NCBI GenBank assembly: GCA_015229045.1
Contig: JADGCJ010000190.1
Span: forward strand, 1 to 5,765
From: Magnetococcales bacterium
GTDB lineage: Bacteria; Pseudomonadota; Magnetococcia; Magnetococcales; DC0425bin3
Direction of reading: 5' to 3'
DNA length: 5,765 nucleotides
Part shown: positions 5,106 through 5,765 of the stretch, in pieces
How positions within the stretch are numbered: the first letter of the stretch is position 1
Layout: every line of letters starts with the position of its first letter
Position numbers and translations under genes: made by a program
Notes under the pieces: generated by a model
Databases searched by the model: none
Told to the model about the DNA's origin: nothing
The model's input: the letters and a program-made list of their open reading frames with translations, nothing else

Positions 5106-5765
5106 TGCCATCCCTGTCCGAAGCCCAGGTCGAGGAGATCCTCCTTGGTAAACTCACGGAGATGGGTTACGCCTGCATTTCCGAACCCAAGATCGGCCCA
5201 GACTCCCGCCAACGGGAGCGAAACAGCTACGGTGACGTGATTCTGCGTGGTCGTCTTGAGGAAGCGGTCTCCCGTATCAACACCGACCTACCAGCGGAAG
5301 CCCAAGAAAACGCTATCAGGAAGGTTATTCAAACCGAGTCTCCATCTTTTGTAGAGGAGAACCGGAGATTGCACCGTCTGGTCACCACTGGCGTTGAGAT
5401 TGAGTATTACGCTGAGGATGGAACACTCCGCCCCGGTATCGTTCATCTGATCGACTATGACGATCTCGACAACAACGACTGGCTGGCCGTCAATCAGTTC
5501 ACTGTCATTGAAGGTAGCCACAACCGCCGCCCGGATGTCGTCGTCTTCGTCAACGGTCTTCCCCTGGCCGTCATCGAACTGAAGAAACCCGGAGACGAAC
5601 AGGCGACTTTGGAGAGTGCCTACAACCAACTCCAGACCTACAAAAACGAAATCCCGTCCCTGTTCCATACCAACGCCGTCTTGATCATTTCCGATGGCCT
5701 CTTTGCCCGCATAGGATCACTCACAGCCAACAAAGAACGGTTCATGCGTTGGCGGACTTTGGATG
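5105..5765 (+). CDS. hsdR: Type I restriction endonuclease subunit HsdR, N-terminal fragment (3' end outside window)
   Basis: HsdR is the motor and nuclease subunit of Type I enzymes; it translocates DNA using ATP and cuts unmodified DNA. The 220 complete codons here run off the right edge. The nuclease domain is clear: D144 in RRPDVVVFVNG, E158 and K160 in AVIELKKPG (a PD-(D/E)xK core), and Q175-x3-Y179 in QLQTY, the QxxxY motif common in HsdR. The opening MPSLSEAQVEEILLGKLTEMGY is usual for the family. The ATG at 5105 overlaps the ATPase stop by one base (TGATG), and GGGAG at 5090-5094 is 10 bases upstream. The helicase motifs that would follow are beyond the window, so intactness of the whole gene is unknown. 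Its position after the ABC-3C cassette, on the same strand and with no gap, indicates that the cassette is embedded within the R-M operon. Confidence 0.95.
   Translation, partial: MPSLSEAQVEEILLGKLTEMGYACISEPKIGPDSRQRERNSYGDVILRGRLEEAVSRINTDLPAEAQENAIRKVIQTESPSFVEENRRLHRLVTTGVEIEYYAEDGTLRPGIVHLIDYDDLDNNDWLAVNQFTVIEGSHNRRPDVVVFVNGLPLAVIELKKPGDEQATLESAYNQLQTYKNEIPSLFHTNAVLIISDGLFARIGSLTANKERFMRWRTLD

Noticed and set aside
5288..5668. 126-codon minus-strand open frame opposite hsdR
   Set aside because: It lies antisense to the HsdR nuclease domain, whose motifs are unambiguous. Nothing supports it as a gene.
1..5765. CRISPR arrays, tRNA or rRNA genes, insertion sequences or attachment sites
   Set aside because: No spaced direct repeats, cloverleaf-like segments, transposase motifs or flanking inverted repeats were noticed by eye, and the whole window is occupied by overlapping protein genes.

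Overview
The window is a fully coding, single-strand (+) stretch of a bacterial defence operon. It is a Type I restriction-modification (R-M) locus with two further conflict modules built into it. The order is hsdM (3' end only), a HEPN-family protein of the HI0074 type, a minimal nucleotidyltransferase (MNT) fused in frame to hsdS, an HNH nuclease with an ABC-three-component (ABC-3C) type C-terminal domain, a small ABC-3C middle component, a DUF2326-type ABC ATPase, and hsdR (5' end only). The organism cannot be named. Moderately GC-rich coding sequence with SD-type ribosome binding sites suggests a bacterium, perhaps a proteobacterium, but that is a weak inference. Such loci move horizontally.

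Layout: positions 1-338 hold the HsdM C-terminus. Positions 335-769 encode the HEPN protein, with an intact R-x4-H-x-Y motif. Positions 762-2381 encode MNT::HsdS. The first ~100 residues are a complete-looking MNT domain with GS, DxD and a third Asp. The remaining ~435 residues are a complete HsdS with two target-recognition domains (TRDs) and both conserved helical spacers. Positions 2378-3139, 3136-3366 and 3363-5105 form the ABC-3C cassette, inserted between hsdS and hsdR. Positions 5105-5765 encode the HsdR N-terminus, including its PD-(D/E)xK nuclease motif.

Every one of the six gene junctions overlaps, by 4, 8, 4, 4, 4 and 1 bases, so there is no intergenic DNA. No internal promoter or convincing terminator is visible. 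The simplest reading is one polycistronic mRNA started upstream of the window, with translational coupling throughout.

How the parts may work together: HsdM and HsdS form the methyltransferase, and HsdR adds translocation and cleavage. The HEPN protein is a candidate RNase toxin. Its partner MNT, which in characterised HEPN/MNT pairs neutralises the toxin by AMPylation, is here tethered to the DNA-specificity subunit. The HNH/middle-component/DUF2326 set resembles ABC-3C systems, in which an ATPase is thought to license a nuclease effector. The arrangement suggests a layered system in which toxin control is tied to integrity of the methyltransferase and a second DNA nuclease is co-expressed with the first. 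The functional coupling is inference. The gene order, fusion and motifs are read directly from the sequence.
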